This document shows positions 8,291-18,048 of a stretch of DNA of 64,000 nt, piece by piece. The stretch comes from Sulfurovum sp. FS08-3 (GTDB lineage Bacteria; Campylobacterota; Campylobacteria; Campylobacterales; Sulfurovaceae). The DNA is taken from positions 221,482-285,481 of the forward strand of contig JQIS01000001.1 in assembly GCA_000830175.1 (NCBI GenBank), given 5' to 3'. Within the stretch, counting starts at the first letter, position 1; every line of letters begins with the position of its first letter. Under the pieces are notes generated by a model. The model worked only from the letters and a program-made list of their open reading frames with translations, searched no databases and had not been told where the DNA came from. Position numbers and translations under genes: made by a program.

Positions 8291-10780
8291 ATGATACAAA
8301 TGATACAAAAAGCCAAAAAACTCTTTTGTCGTCTTAATGTAGCTCCTGTGATGTTTGAGCGACTTAAGTATAAAAAATGGAAAAAAATCATTGAAAAAAG
8401 TGGATTATTTGATGCTCACTATTATCGCTTGACCTATTTGGATAGAGACAATCACGCCATAGACCCCATAGAGCATTATATTTTTCAAGGAGCAAATGAG
8501 GGTAAAAATCCATCTGAAAGGTTTGATACGAACTTTTACGCCAAAAGCTATCTTGATATAAAAAATGCTAAGATAAATCCTTTGGTGCATTTTATACAGT
8601 ATGGAAGCAAAGAGGGGCGAACTACCCATAGCCAAAACGGTATCATCACGGTTCATAAAATGTCAAAAATCAAAAAGCTTATCGCTATCGTGAGATACGT
8701 TGCTCACAATCCACAATTAATCAAAAGAACTATCCATGAAATGAAATTATACGGGATTAGAGGGACTATTATAAAAATAAAAAACAAATCAAGCAAAATA
8801 GAAAGCTCTTTTGTATCTGAAAATGAAACCAAAGATGTTGAAGAGTTGCTTACCATTTTCAATAAAAATATCAATATACCCAGTTTCACAATTCAAAAAC
8901 CAATTGATATAATTATCCCCGTTTACAATGGTTTTGAATTTTTAACACCCCTTCTTGAAAGTATCATACACAATACATCCATGGAGTATAGAATCATTAT
9001 GTGTGATGATAAAAGCTCTGATGAGAAAGTTTTGCCTCTACTTAAACGCTTCAAAGAGCAAAATCCACGCATAGAAACGATACTTTTGGAAAATGAACAC
9101 AATTTAGGTTTTATCAAAACGGTTAATAGACTTGTCCAATACACCAACAATCACTTTGTGCTTTTAAATACAGACACACAACTCCCACCCTACTGGATAG
9201 AGAGGCTTATGTATCCAATTTTTGAGATGAACAGCATTGCAAGTACGACACCCTTTACCAATGCAGGTACTATTTGCAGTTTTCCCCGCTACTTAGAAGA
9301 CAATCCTATCTTTGAAAATATGACTGTAGAGGAGCTTGATGGTTATTTTCAATACGTAAACTTTGAAAAAACACACATTGAGATACCTACGGGGGTGGGT
9401 TTTTGTATGGGAATTAATAAAAATTTAGTTGATACAATAGGTATGTTTGATGAAGCCTTTGGCAAGGGGTATGGCGAGGAGAACGATTGGTGTCAAAGAG
9501 CGATAGAAGATGGATACAAAAATCTGCATATAACCAATCTCTTTGTCTATCATAAGCACGGTGGCTCTTTTGCTAGTGAGGAGAAGCAGCGATTAATAGC
9601 ACAAAACCTTCGCCTACTCAATCAAAAGCATCCTACTTACGATAGACAAGTGCAATCGTTGGTCGAAAAAAATGAACTTGAAACGTTGCGAGAGTTTATG
9701 CAAATCACAATAAAAAATAAAAAATTAGATACTGTTTTGATTATTGATCACGGTTTAGGTGGCGGTGCCAATCACTACATTGATGAAAGCATGGATACAA
9801 GAATACACAATAAACAAATGACGGTTCTTGTGCGATATGATTTTCATGCACTCAAGGCTTACAACATTTACTTTATTGCGTACAACCTAGAGTATAAATT
9901 TGTCTCATCGAATTTGTCAAAAATTATTGCCCTATTGAGTGAATTTAAAATCAATACAATCTTTTTAAATTCATTTGTTTCCTATCCCAATGTTCATGAA
10001 ATTATAAATGAGATAGTATTATTAAAAGAACAAACCAAAGCAAGACTCATTTTGCCTATACATGATTTTTTCCCTCTGTGTCCTAGCTATACATTGCTTA
10101 ATGAAAAAATGCAATACTGCGAAGTTCCCGATGATGTCAAAGTGTGTGAAAATTGCTTAAAACACAACAAGCATGAATTTAAAATCTTTGAAAACGAAAC
10201 AGATATTGAGCATTGGAGAAGTTCGTGGAGCAACATCATTGCACTGTGTGATGAGATACTCTGTTTTTCAGACTCCTCAAAAGAGATATTTCTCAAAGCT
10301 TATCCCAAAAGTATCGAAAAAATTATCGTTAAACCGCACGATATATCGGGAAGGTATCCAAAAATTTATGATGCCAACTGTAACTCTGGCATGACTATTA
10401 TTGGAGTGTTGGGTGCAATAAATGAAGCCAAAGGTGCAAATATCGTTAAAGATTTGGTTTCGTATATAGATAAAAATAGGCTCAATACAAAAGTTGTAGT
10501 GATTGGAGAAATATCAATACCTATACATTCTGATTCTTTTGAAGTGACGGGTAGATACGATAAAAAAGAGTTGCCCAAAATAGTCAAAAGGTTTAATATA
10601 ACAAAATTTTTGATACCCTCAATTTGCCCAGAGACATTCTCTTATACAACCGATGAAATCATGCAGATGGGTTATCCTCTTGTAGTTTTTGATTTAGGAG
10701 CACCCGCACAGAGGGTTCGAGATTATGATTTGGGGCAAGTTATAGAGATGGATAGATTGTACGAGGTGATTTTTGAATAG
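8291..10780 (+). CDS. multidomain glycosyltransferase (GT2 plus GT4-like)
   Basis: The 829-residue protein starts with the same module as its upstream neighbour (KYKKWKKIIEKSGLFD versus KYKKWKKVIEKSGLFD), here in two copies (about residues 25-120). A GT2 domain begins near 205 (DIIIPVYNGFEFL, CDDKSSDE, LLNTDTQLPPYW, GKGYGEENDWCQRA). From about 482 onward there is a GT4-like half with HGLGGGANHYIDE and, near the end, CPETFSYTTDEIMQMGYPLV, which corresponds to the ExxG-type donor site. It starts directly after the previous stop. The shared N-terminal DNA suggests that the two genes exchanged or duplicated modules. The substrate is unknown. Confidence 0.8.
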   Translation: MIQMIQKAKKLFCRLNVAPVMFERLKYKKWKKIIEKSGLFDAHYYRLTYLDRDNHAIDPIEHYIFQGANEGKNPSERFDTNFYAKSYLDIKNAKINPLVHFIQYGSKEGRTTHSQNGIITVHKMSKIKKLIAIVRYVAHNPQLIKRTIHEMKLYGIRGTIIKIKNKSSKIESSFVSENETKDVEELLTIFNKNINIPSFTIQKPIDIIIPVYNGFEFLTPLLESIIHNTSMEYRIIMCDDKSSDEKVLPLLKRFKEQNPRIETILLENEHNLGFIKTVNRLVQYTNNHFVLLNTDTQLPPYWIERLMYPIFEMNSIASTTPFTNAGTICSFPRYLEDNPIFENMTVEELDGYFQYVNFEKTHIEIPTGVGFCMGINKNLVDTIGMFDEAFGKGYGEENDWCQRAIEDGYKNLHITNLFVYHKHGGSFASEEKQRLIAQNLRLLNQKHPTYDRQVQSLVEKNELETLREFMQITIKNKKLDTVLIIDHGLGGGANHYIDESMDTRIHNKQMTVLVRYDFHALKAYNIYFIAYNLEYKFVSSNLSKIIALLSEFKINTIFLNSFVSYPNVHEIINEIVLLKEQTKARLILPIHDFFPLCPSYTLLNEKMQYCEVPDDVKVCENCLKHNKHEFKIFENETDIEHWRSSWSNIIALCDEILCFSDSSKEIFLKAYPKSIEKIIVKPHDISGRYPKIYDANCNSGMTIIGVLGAINEAKGANIVKDLVSYIDKNRLNTKVVVIGEISIPIHSDSFEVTGRYDKKELPKIVKRFNITKFLIPSICPETFSYTTDEIMQMGYPLVVFDLGAPAQRVRDYDLGQVIEMDRLYEVIFE

Positions 10781-10834
10781 GCTACCTTTTGCAAACAACT
10801 TATCTAAAAAATTTCTCCCACAGAGGTAACCGCT

Positions 10835-12301
10835 TTGCTCTTCAATAGCTACGAATTTATATTCCTATTCTTGCCCATCACCTTTTTTGTCTATTTCTAT
10901 CTCAACTCCAAAAGACTCACTGAGGCGAGTAAGGGGTTTTTGGTAGCTTCGTCGCTCTTTTTTTACAGTTGGTGGAATGTTATTTATCTTCCGTTGATAC
11001 TCGCTTCGATGCTCTTTAACTACCTTTTGGGAGCTTCCCTTACCAAAGAGTCGCAACATAAAAAAGTCTCCAAAAAACAGCTCCTAAGTATGGGAATTGT
11101 TGCCAATGTTGCACTGCTAGGCTATTTTAAATACTCTGATTTTTTTATCGACAACCTCAACAAAGCTTTGGGTAGTGATATGGCTTTGCTTCATCTTGCT
11201 CTTCCTCTTGCTATTAGTTTCTTTACTTTTCAACAAATTGCCTATTTGGTTGATAGCTTTCGTGGGGAGACCAAAGAGGATGATTTTTTAAACTATGCGT
11301 TGTTTGTCACCTTTTTCCCTCAACTTATAGCTGGTCCCATCGTCCATCACAAAGAGGTAATGCCTCAATTTGCCTCATCGTGGAACAAAGTCAAAAACTA
11401 CCGTAATATTGCATTGGGACTCTTTATCTTCTCTATTGGACTCTTCAAAAAAGTTGTCATTGCTGATACCTTTGCGGTGTGGGCTACGCAAGGATTTGAT
11501 GTGGCTACAGCTTTAACTTTTTTTGAAGCGTGGGCTACGTCGCTCTCTTATACCTTTCAGCTCTATTTTGATTTTAGCGGATACACCGATATGGCGATAG
11601 GGGCCGCGCTGCTTTTTAATATCAAATTGCCTATCAACTTTGATTCTCCCTACAAAGCAACCGATATTCAAGACTTTTGGCGACGATGGCACATTACACT
11701 TTCACGATTTTTAAAAGATTATATCTACATTCCACTGGGCGGAAACAGAGCAGGAAGCTTTAGAACCTACACCAATCTTATGGCTACGTTTATATTGGGT
11801 GGATTGTGGCACGGGGCAGGATGGACGTTTGTCTTTTGGGGATTTTTGCATGGATTGGCTCTAGTCATTCACCGCATTTGGCACTCTTTGGGCTTTAGAC
11901 TTTGGACTTGGTTAGCATGGTTTATCACTTTTAACTTTGTCAATATCTCATGGGTTTTCTTTCGAGCCAAAGAGTGGGAGGATGCGGTGAAAGTTTTGAG
12001 GGGGATGGGGGGATTGAGCGGAGTAGTTGTAGCCGAAAAATATGAAAAATATCTATCAAAGCTCTCGGAGTATGGAGTGGAATTTGGAATAGTAACGACC
12101 AATATACAAAGCGGTTCGCAGATTATTGGATGGCTTGTTTTTGCGTTGGTTGTTTCGTTGGCACTCAAGAACTCCTATAAATTTACGTTTGAAAAAAAGT
12201 TACATCCCCTTATCATTGTCTTTGCATCCTTTATTTTTGCTTATGCAATGATTGGTTCTTTGGTTAGCAGTAGTGAAGTTTTTTTGTATTTTAATTTTTA
12301 G
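10835..12301 (+). CDS. MBOAT family O-acyltransferase (AlgI-like)
   Basis: This is a 488-residue polytopic membrane protein of the AlgI/DltB class, which carries acetyl groups across the inner membrane for O-acetylation of a surface polysaccharide. The TTG start gives the canonical AlgI N-terminus LFNSYEFIFLFLP, with GAGG upstream. Family motifs are clear: FPQLIAGPIVHH, FDFSGYTDMAIG, DFWRRWHITLSRFLKDYIY and the catalytic His in GGLWHGAGW. The next gene is an AlgJ/AlgX-like SGNH protein, the usual partner. The glycan may be the product of the upstream glycosyltransferases. Confidence 0.92.
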   Translation: MLFNSYEFIFLFLPITFFVYFYLNSKRLTEASKGFLVASSLFFYSWWNVIYLPLILASMLFNYLLGASLTKESQHKKVSKKQLLSMGIVANVALLGYFKYSDFFIDNLNKALGSDMALLHLALPLAISFFTFQQIAYLVDSFRGETKEDDFLNYALFVTFFPQLIAGPIVHHKEVMPQFASSWNKVKNYRNIALGLFIFSIGLFKKVVIADTFAVWATQGFDVATALTFFEAWATSLSYTFQLYFDFSGYTDMAIGAALLFNIKLPINFDSPYKATDIQDFWRRWHITLSRFLKDYIYIPLGGNRAGSFRTYTNLMATFILGGLWHGAGWTFVFWGFLHGLALVIHRIWHSLGFRLWTWLAWFITFNFVNISWVFFRAKEWEDAVKVLRGMGGLSGVVVAEKYEKYLSKLSEYGVEFGIVTTNIQSGSQIIGWLVFALVVSLALKNSYKFTFEKKLHPLIIVFASFIFAYAMIGSLVSSSEVFLYFNF

Positions 12302-12309
12302 GATTTACT

Positions 12310-13866
12310 ATGAGCTATAAAAAATCAACCCAATACTTTTTGCTTTTATCCATTGTTTTAATAAGTATATTACCCATTGCCAACACTCTCATATTTTTGG
12401 TTTTTTCAAAAAATAATCAAACATTATTAGATTTAGACAAAAAACAACTCTTCAGTACGGATAATATCGAATCTTATGTTAATTATAGTGCCTACAAACA
12501 ATTTAATATCTCTTTGGTAAACAATAAAGTGATTATAGGCAAAGATGGTTTTTTGTTTTTGGGTAATGATTTTGGTAGAGTATTGGACAAAACCAAGGGG
12601 ATATTTAGACCCTCCCAAAAAGAGATAGAACAGTGGAGTGATAAATTAAAAGATTTGCAAAACTGGTATGAGAATCAAGGCATAAAGTTTGTTATAGTCA
12701 TAGCACCCAATAAGCACTCCATCTACCCAGAAAAATTACCCCATTGGATGGAGTATCACGGCAAAACGATTACCGATGATATTGTGGAGAGTGCTATCAA
12801 AAGAAGTGTTCATCTATTGGATTTGAGACCCATTTTGCTAAGCAAAAAAGAGGATAAGCCATTGTATTTTAAAACCGATACGCACTGGAACCAAAGAGGT
12901 GCTGGGTTTGCATTTGAAGCAATTATCGCCTATCTCAACCGTAAACACAACGTAAACATTATAATACCAAACTATCGTTTCGATCAAACCTATCAAGGAA
13001 CGGGCGATTTGGCTAATTTCTTAAAAATATCTGCAATATTGGATAAAAATTATGAAAAAAGCTACCCTTATAGGTTTGATAAACAATCAAAAATTTGCAA
13101 AGGAGATATTGATAAAGAAGAGAGCAACCTAAGCAAATGCCAAGAGGTAGAAAATCAAATAATGTACATTAATAATCGACCTTTGTATATGATTAATAAC
13201 ACTATACAAAAGCATAAACTTTTATTGATATGTGACTCTTTTTCAGAAACTCCATCTGTGCTTTACAATCGCAGTTTTAACACGATATACAAGTGGCATT
13301 TTAGTCATATTTACGGAGAAAAACTAAAACACTTTGTCAATCAAACGCAACCCAATATTGTGATTTATCAAATTGTAGAGAGAGATTTTTATAATAACCA
13401 CATTGTAACGCCTATATCCAAATCTAATATATCATCCATTGACGTTAGCCATTTGGCTCTAAAAGAAAAAATATTCACCCTCTCTCACCATCCATACACT
13501 CAAAACGATCAATTTTCATTGCGATTTAACAAGGGTGTTGTGGAGTTAAATGCCACCAAACATGACCCCATTATCACTTTAAACCAAACCCAATCGCAAT
13601 CAAACAATGTTGTTTTGTCTTATGAAATAGATTCGCCCATTGATACAACATTTCAGATTTTTTACAAAGAGACAAAAACTTCGCATTATAATCAAAAAGA
13701 TTCCTATCGTGTTGCTCTCAAAAAAGGAAACAATAGGTTAAATCTACTCATTCCATCAAGATATATTAATAATACATTACGGGTTGATTTGGTATCATCT
13801 GTTGGGAATTATAAAATAAAAAAATTTGAGATGTATGGAATGAATAGTTACGGAGAACAAAAATGA
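12310..13866 (+). CDS. AlgJ/AlgX-like SGNH O-acetyltransferase
   Basis: The 518-residue protein has an N-terminal membrane anchor (about residues 10-33) and a periplasmic AlgJ/AlgX-type SGNH domain. The entry motif is VIIGKDGFLFLGNDFG. KTDTHWNQRG carries the Asp-x-His catalytic pair, and LLICDSFSETPS supplies the nucleophile Ser. A C-terminal beta-rich extension (about 400-518) may bind carbohydrate. It probably receives the acetyl group from the MBOAT gene just upstream and transfers it to glycan in the periplasm. Its last codons overlap the kdsB start (ATGA), which ties acetylation to the Kdo operon. Confidence 0.82.
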   Translation: MSYKKSTQYFLLLSIVLISILPIANTLIFLVFSKNNQTLLDLDKKQLFSTDNIESYVNYSAYKQFNISLVNNKVIIGKDGFLFLGNDFGRVLDKTKGIFRPSQKEIEQWSDKLKDLQNWYENQGIKFVIVIAPNKHSIYPEKLPHWMEYHGKTITDDIVESAIKRSVHLLDLRPILLSKKEDKPLYFKTDTHWNQRGAGFAFEAIIAYLNRKHNVNIIIPNYRFDQTYQGTGDLANFLKISAILDKNYEKSYPYRFDKQSKICKGDIDKEESNLSKCQEVENQIMYINNRPLYMINNTIQKHKLLLICDSFSETPSVLYNRSFNTIYKWHFSHIYGEKLKHFVNQTQPNIVIYQIVERDFYNNHIVTPISKSNISSIDVSHLALKEKIFTLSHHPYTQNDQFSLRFNKGVVELNATKHDPIITLNQTQSQSNNVVLSYEIDSPIDTTFQIFYKETKTSHYNQKDSYRVALKKGNNRLNLLIPSRYINNTLRVDLVSSVGNYKIKKFEMYGMNSYGEQK

Positions 13867-14615
13867 AAACCGTTGTCATTATCCCCGCACGTTTGGCTTC
13901 TACTAGGTTGCCCAATAAAGTCTTGCTTGATTTGCACGGGAAGAGTGTGATACAAAGGGTTTATGAACAAGCCCTAAAAGCCAAAACGATTGATGCGGTT
14001 TATATTGCAACCGATTCGATAGAGGTGCAAAAGCATTGTCAAAGCTTTACACAATGCGTTGTAATGACAAGCCAAAGCCATGAGTCTGGGACCGATAGAG
14101 TAGCACAAGCAGTTGAAGAGCTAGAGGCGGATATTGTTATCAATGTTCAAGGCGATGAGCCTTTTATTGAGCCGCAGCTGATTGATGATTTGGTAGAGGC
14201 GTTTGATGAAAATGAGGTAATGGTGAGTGCAATGCACCGTTTGCACAGCGTAGAGGAGCTTAAAAATCCCAACGTTGTTAAGGTCACTGTCGATAAAAAT
14301 TATCACGCTTTGTACTTTTCTCGTTCTATTATCCCCCATCACCGTGATGATTGGGAGTCGCTTTTGCATCATCATAGCACCATACCTTGGGCTTTGAAGT
14401 TCTATCGCCATTTGGGGATTTACGGTTACCGCAAAGAGTTTTTGATGCACTATACACAAATGGACTCCTCTTATCTTGAACGGCTAGAGAAGTTGGAGCA
14501 GTTGCGGGTGCTTGAAAATGGATACAAGATTAAAATGGTCGAGACATCCTATCAATCTATTGGTATCGATACGCTAGAGGATTACCAAAAGGCGTTGCGT
14601 TGGTTGCAAGGTTGA
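13863..14615 (+). CDS. kdsB: CMP-Kdo synthetase (3-deoxy-manno-octulosonate cytidylyltransferase)
   Basis: KdsB activates Kdo with CTP to CMP-Kdo, the donor for LPS core assembly. The 250-residue protein is full length: IIPARLASTRLPNK at the N-terminus (nucleotide binding), SGTDRVAQAVE, and INVQGDEPFIEP, which carries the metal-binding Asp. The start overlaps the previous stop by 4 bases. It closes a Kdo gene set with kdsA and kdsD, 14 kb away across the glycan genes, and ends 6 bases before the convergent trpE stop. Confidence 0.96.
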   Translation: MKTVVIIPARLASTRLPNKVLLDLHGKSVIQRVYEQALKAKTIDAVYIATDSIEVQKHCQSFTQCVVMTSQSHESGTDRVAQAVEELEADIVINVQGDEPFIEPQLIDDLVEAFDENEVMVSAMHRLHSVEELKNPNVVKVTVDKNYHALYFSRSIIPHHRDDWESLLHHHSTIPWALKFYRHLGIYGYRKEFLMHYTQMDSSYLERLEKLEQLRVLENGYKIKMVETSYQSIGIDTLEDYQKALRWLQG

Positions 14616-14638
14616 GGGCGTTTAGACCTCTTGCAACT
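14602..14638. terminator. possible bidirectional terminator at kdsB/trpE ends
   Basis: GTTGCAAG at 14603-14610 pairs perfectly with CTTGCAAC at 14630-14637, extended by one G-T pair. The hairpin overlaps the last codons of both convergent genes. No long T run follows on either side, so it is only a candidate. Confidence 0.4.
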
Positions 14639-16031
14639 GTGCAATCGTCTCCAAAAGAGCGTTGAGTTTGTTTTTAACCTCTAGGTACTCAAGGACGGGT
14701 TTGCTATCGGCTACGACACCCGCACCCGCTTGAAGGGTGATAGAGTTTGGTTGAATCAAGGCGGTACGGATAGTAATGGCACTATCCATATCCCCTGTAA
14801 ATGAAAAATAGGCGACGCTTCCGCTATAAAAGCCTCTTTTGAGTTTTTCAAAGTGGCTAATAAGCTCCATTGCTTTGATTTTGGGAGCACCCGTCATCGT
14901 TCCAGCCGTAAAGGTGGCACGGAATAGGTCAAACATATCTTTGCCCTCTTGAATTTGGGCTTGAATATCGCTTACCATGTGCATAACGTGCGAGTAGCGT
15001 TCGACACGCATCATTTGGGTTACTTTGACGCTGCCTACTTTGGCGACACGCCCCACGTCGTTGCGTCCCAAATCGACAAGCATAAGGTGTTCGGCACACT
15101 CTTTGGGGTCATTGAGCATCTCCTCTTCAAGCTCTTTGTCACGGTGGTGTGTTTTGCCTCGTTTTCGAGTGCCTGCAATAGGGCGTAGCAAAATATCACC
15201 ATCATCAAGCTTAACCATCACTTCGGGCGAAGAGCCACAAATGGAAAAATTCTCAAAATCAAGCAAAAAGAGATAGGGAGAGGGATTTTTGGCACGTAAG
15301 GCTCGATAGAATGTCAAAGGGTCAATTGAGCCGTGTTGGGTGTAGCGATTGGAGATAAGGATTTGAAAAACATCCCCTGCTTTGATACTCTCTTTGGACT
15401 CCTCAATAATCGCCTTAAAACGCTCCTCGTCAATCGCAAAAGAGCCATCTTGTTCGAGCTTGATAGGTTTGAGCGGTTGCGGAGTGTAGGGTTGGCTTAG
15501 GCTCTCTTTGAATCTTGCGAGTTTGTCTTGCAACGAGGGGTGGTTTTCGATAATGGTGAGTTTGGCACTCTTGTGGGAGTAGGCGATAATAATCTTGGGT
15601 CGTATCAAATCCATATCGGGCGTATGGAGAGTATCTTCCAAAGCATCCATGTGGGGTTTAAGGGTAGGTTCAAAAACCTTGACCATATCGTAACCAATAA
15701 AGCCAATAAAGCCATCTACAAAACCAAATCCATGCTCCAATGCTTTGGTCTTATAGAGTTTAGGGTCAAGTTTGGCGTAGTAAGATTGCAAAAACTCAAA
15801 AGGATTTTGCTCTATGGTTTGTTGAGTATCATCCAAAGTATAGAGCGTTTGGTTGTCGATGTATTGCAATCGCTCTTGCGTACCAATCGTAATAAAGCTG
15901 AAGTTTCCCTCATTGCTATTGACGACACTCTCAAAGAGCATCGTGATTTCACCTGTAAAAATCTCTTTGATTTTGGCGTAGAGGGCGACGGGGGTAAGCT
16001 CATCAAATAGTAAATGTTTCATTATGGTCAT
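14622..16031 (-). CDS. trpE: anthranilate synthase component I
   Basis: The enzyme converts chorismate plus ammonia or glutamine to anthranilate, the first step of tryptophan synthesis. The 469-residue protein has the chorismate-binding domain with PIAGTRKRG. Alanine at this site favours TrpE over PabB, which has PIKGT. It also has DLGRNDVGRV, TAGTMTGAPK and a tryptophan-site-like LFES near the N-terminus. No glutaminase subunit or other trp gene is adjacent. The ATG at 16031 overlaps the SPOR-gene stop; an in-frame ATG three codons later is an alternative start. Confidence 0.85.
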   Translation of the reverse strand: MTIMKHLLFDELTPVALYAKIKEIFTGEITMLFESVVNSNEGNFSFITIGTQERLQYIDNQTLYTLDDTQQTIEQNPFEFLQSYYAKLDPKLYKTKALEHGFGFVDGFIGFIGYDMVKVFEPTLKPHMDALEDTLHTPDMDLIRPKIIIAYSHKSAKLTIIENHPSLQDKLARFKESLSQPYTPQPLKPIKLEQDGSFAIDEERFKAIIEESKESIKAGDVFQILISNRYTQHGSIDPLTFYRALRAKNPSPYLFLLDFENFSICGSSPEVMVKLDDGDILLRPIAGTRKRGKTHHRDKELEEEMLNDPKECAEHLMLVDLGRNDVGRVAKVGSVKVTQMMRVERYSHVMHMVSDIQAQIQEGKDMFDLFRATFTAGTMTGAPKIKAMELISHFEKLKRGFYSGSVAYFSFTGDMDSAITIRTALIQPNSITLQAGAGVVADSKPVLEYLEVKNKLNALLETIAQLQEV

Positions 16032-16756
16032 CTTGTAATAAAGGCGTTTTTATTGATTTTATCTTTAATCTCAATCAATGCTTTCGCTGCTTGGTTTTTG
16101 CTCTCGTAGCCACCAATAAGGAGTTTTTTGCTACCCCCTTGCTCTTTGATAATGTATCGGTATCCATTGGATTTGATAATATTTAAAAAGCGTTCCCCTG
16201 GTTTTTCCACAAAAGAGCCTACTTGAATGTAGTAGGTTCCTTCAGGAGTAGTGGGTACAGAGTTGGTTTTGGGCTTTGACTCCTCAATGGGCAAGGGAGT
16301 TGTCTCTTTGCTGGGTGAGGTTTCGTTGTCGTTTGCTTCGGTGTTGCTTGTTTCGTTCTCTTCGTTTGCCCCGTCGTTGCTTTTTTCTACATCCATAATG
16401 GATGTTGCCTCTTCATTATCAATGCCATCAATGCTCTCATCCTCGTAGGAAGCAATATCGTAAATGGATTTCGTTTCGGGCTTAAGCGTCTCATTCTCCT
16501 CTTGTTTCTTTGTCTCATCGACGATTAAATCGGGGTCACGAATGCTATCGGGGTCTTGGAGAAGATTTTCATCATCTAGGGAGTCATCAAGTATAATCTT
16601 CGTTGCAATAATGGTGGACATCAATACAATAATAAACAAAGCCACAATGGTGAGTATCGTATGGGTTCGATTTTTGGGCGGTTTTAAATCATTAGCAATG
16701 AGATTCTCTACATACTCGCTTGGTTCTGGGTTATTATTGAACTCTTTGGTATCCAT
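16028..16756 (-). CDS. SPOR-domain membrane protein
   Basis: The 242-residue protein has a cytoplasmic N-terminus, one transmembrane helix (about residues 34-56), a long acidic low-complexity linker rich in Glu, Asn, Ser and Thr, and a C-terminal SPOR domain (YYIQVGSFVEKPGERFL to the end). SPOR domains bind denuded septal peptidoglycan, so a role near the division site is likely. A GGAGG site 5 bases before the ATG fixes the start. A SPOR gene downstream of glyA is also found in Campylobacter. Confidence 0.82.
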   Translation of the reverse strand: MDTKEFNNNPEPSEYVENLIANDLKPPKNRTHTILTIVALFIIVLMSTIIATKIILDDSLDDENLLQDPDSIRDPDLIVDETKKQEENETLKPETKSIYDIASYEDESIDGIDNEEATSIMDVEKSNDGANEENETSNTEANDNETSPSKETTPLPIEESKPKTNSVPTTPEGTYYIQVGSFVEKPGERFLNIIKSNGYRYIIKEQGGSKKLLIGGYESKNQAAKALIEIKDKINKNAFITR

Positions 16757-16779
16757 ACATGCCTCCTCGTGGTTTGTGT

Positions 16780-18030
16780 TTAGTAGATAGGTCTATCGTA
16801 GATGATAAAATCTTGAGCCAATTGTTTCATCTCATCTTTGATTTGAAGATGCAAAGCCTCATCGTGGATATTGTCGAGTACATCGGCAATTTTATTGGCA
16901 ATGATTTCAAACTCTCTCTCTTTCATTCCTCTGCTTGTCAATGCAGGTGAGCCAATGCGTACACCGCTTGTGACAAAAGGACTTCGTGTTTCACCTGGGA
17001 CGGTGTTTTTATTGACCGTAATACCCGCTCTTCCTAATGCCGCATCGGCATCTTTTCCGCTAAAATCTTTATTTAAAAACGATACCAAAACCAAATGGTT
17101 ATCTGTACCACCGCTTACGACATCGTAGCCTCTTTGGATGAGTACATCGGCTAAGACTTTGGCATTGATTTTGACTTGCTTGGCGTACTCTTTCCACTGC
17201 GGTGATAGGTTGTGTTTAAATCCTACTGCTTTGGCAGCAATAACGTGAACGAGTGGTCCTCCTTGCAATCCAGGGAAGATAGCCGAATTGACCTTTTTGG
17301 CAATCTCTTCATCATTGGTAAGAATTATTCCTCCCCTAGGACCTGCTAAGGTTTTGTGTGTCGTAGAGGTAACCACATCGGCATAAGGGAATGGGCTAGG
17401 GTGTTCACCTGCGACCACAAGTCCTGCAATATGGGCAATATCGGCAAAGAGCAACGCCCCTACTTCATCGGCTATTGCTTTGAAGCGTTTGAAATCAATC
17501 TCTCGTGCATAAGCCGAAGCACCGCACACAATGATTTTGGGTTGTGTGATTTTGGCAATTTCTCGTACTTTGTCGTAGTTGATACGACCATCAAGCTCTA
17601 CGCCGTATGTAAAACTGTGGTAGTTTTTACCGCTAAAGCTCACTTTTGAGCCGTGTGTAAGGTGACCTCCGTGGCTCAAATCCATACCCAATAGCTTATC
17701 ACCTGCTTGGAGCAGTGCCGCATAAACCGCACCGTTGGCTTGGCTACCCGAATGGGGTTGAACGTTGGCAAACTTGCAATCAAACAGCTCACACGCTCTA
17801 TCAATGGCTAGTTGTTCTACACGGTCAGCATTTTCGCAACCCCCATAGTAGCGTTTGTAGGGATACCCCTCAGCATACTTATTGGTAAGCAGACTTCCCA
17901 TCGCTTCGATTACAGCGGGATGGGTAAAGTTTTCACTTGCAATCATCTCAAGGTGGTCGTTTTGCCTAGTAAGCTCATGGTTGAGCGCTTCAAAAATCTC
18001 GGGATCAAACGTTTCTATTTGGTAACTCAT
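16780..18030 (-). CDS. glyA: serine hydroxymethyltransferase
   Basis: This PLP enzyme interconverts serine and glycine with tetrahydrofolate, feeding one-carbon units to purine and thymidylate synthesis. The 416-residue protein is full length. The PLP-lysine motif [15 protein letters not shown] is present, along with [15 protein letters not shown] and the substrate-binding region [10 protein letters not shown]. An AAGGAAA site precedes the ATG. It sits in the fur-lysS-glyA run conserved in Campylobacterota, 18 bases after lysS. Confidence 0.97.
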   Translation of the reverse strand: MSYQIETFDPEIFEALNHELTRQNDHLEMIASENFTHPAVIEAMGSLLTNKYAEGYPYKRYYGGCENADRVEQLAIDRACELFDCKFANVQPHSGSQANGAVYAALLQAGDKLLGMDLSHGGHLTHGSKVSFSGKNYHSFTYGVELDGRINYDKVREIAKITQPKIIVCGASAYAREIDFKRFKAIADEVGALLFADIAHIAGLVVAGEHPSPFPYADVVTSTTHKTLAGPRGGIILTNDEEIAKKVNSAIFPGLQGGPLVHVIAAKAVGFKHNLSPQWKEYAKQVKINAKVLADVLIQRGYDVVSGGTDNHLVLVSFLNKDFSGKDADAALGRAGITVNKNTVPGETRSPFVTSGVRIGSPALTSRGMKEREFEIIANKIADVLDNIHDEALHLQIKDEMKQLAQDFIIYDRPIY

Positions 18031-18048
18031 GACTGTTTCCTTTTTTAG

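Noticed and set aside
16251-16790. Ser/Val-rich plus-strand open frames over the SPOR gene
   Set aside because: They mirror the acidic low-complexity linker on the minus strand, which has a signal-like helix, a SPOR domain and a strong ribosome binding site.
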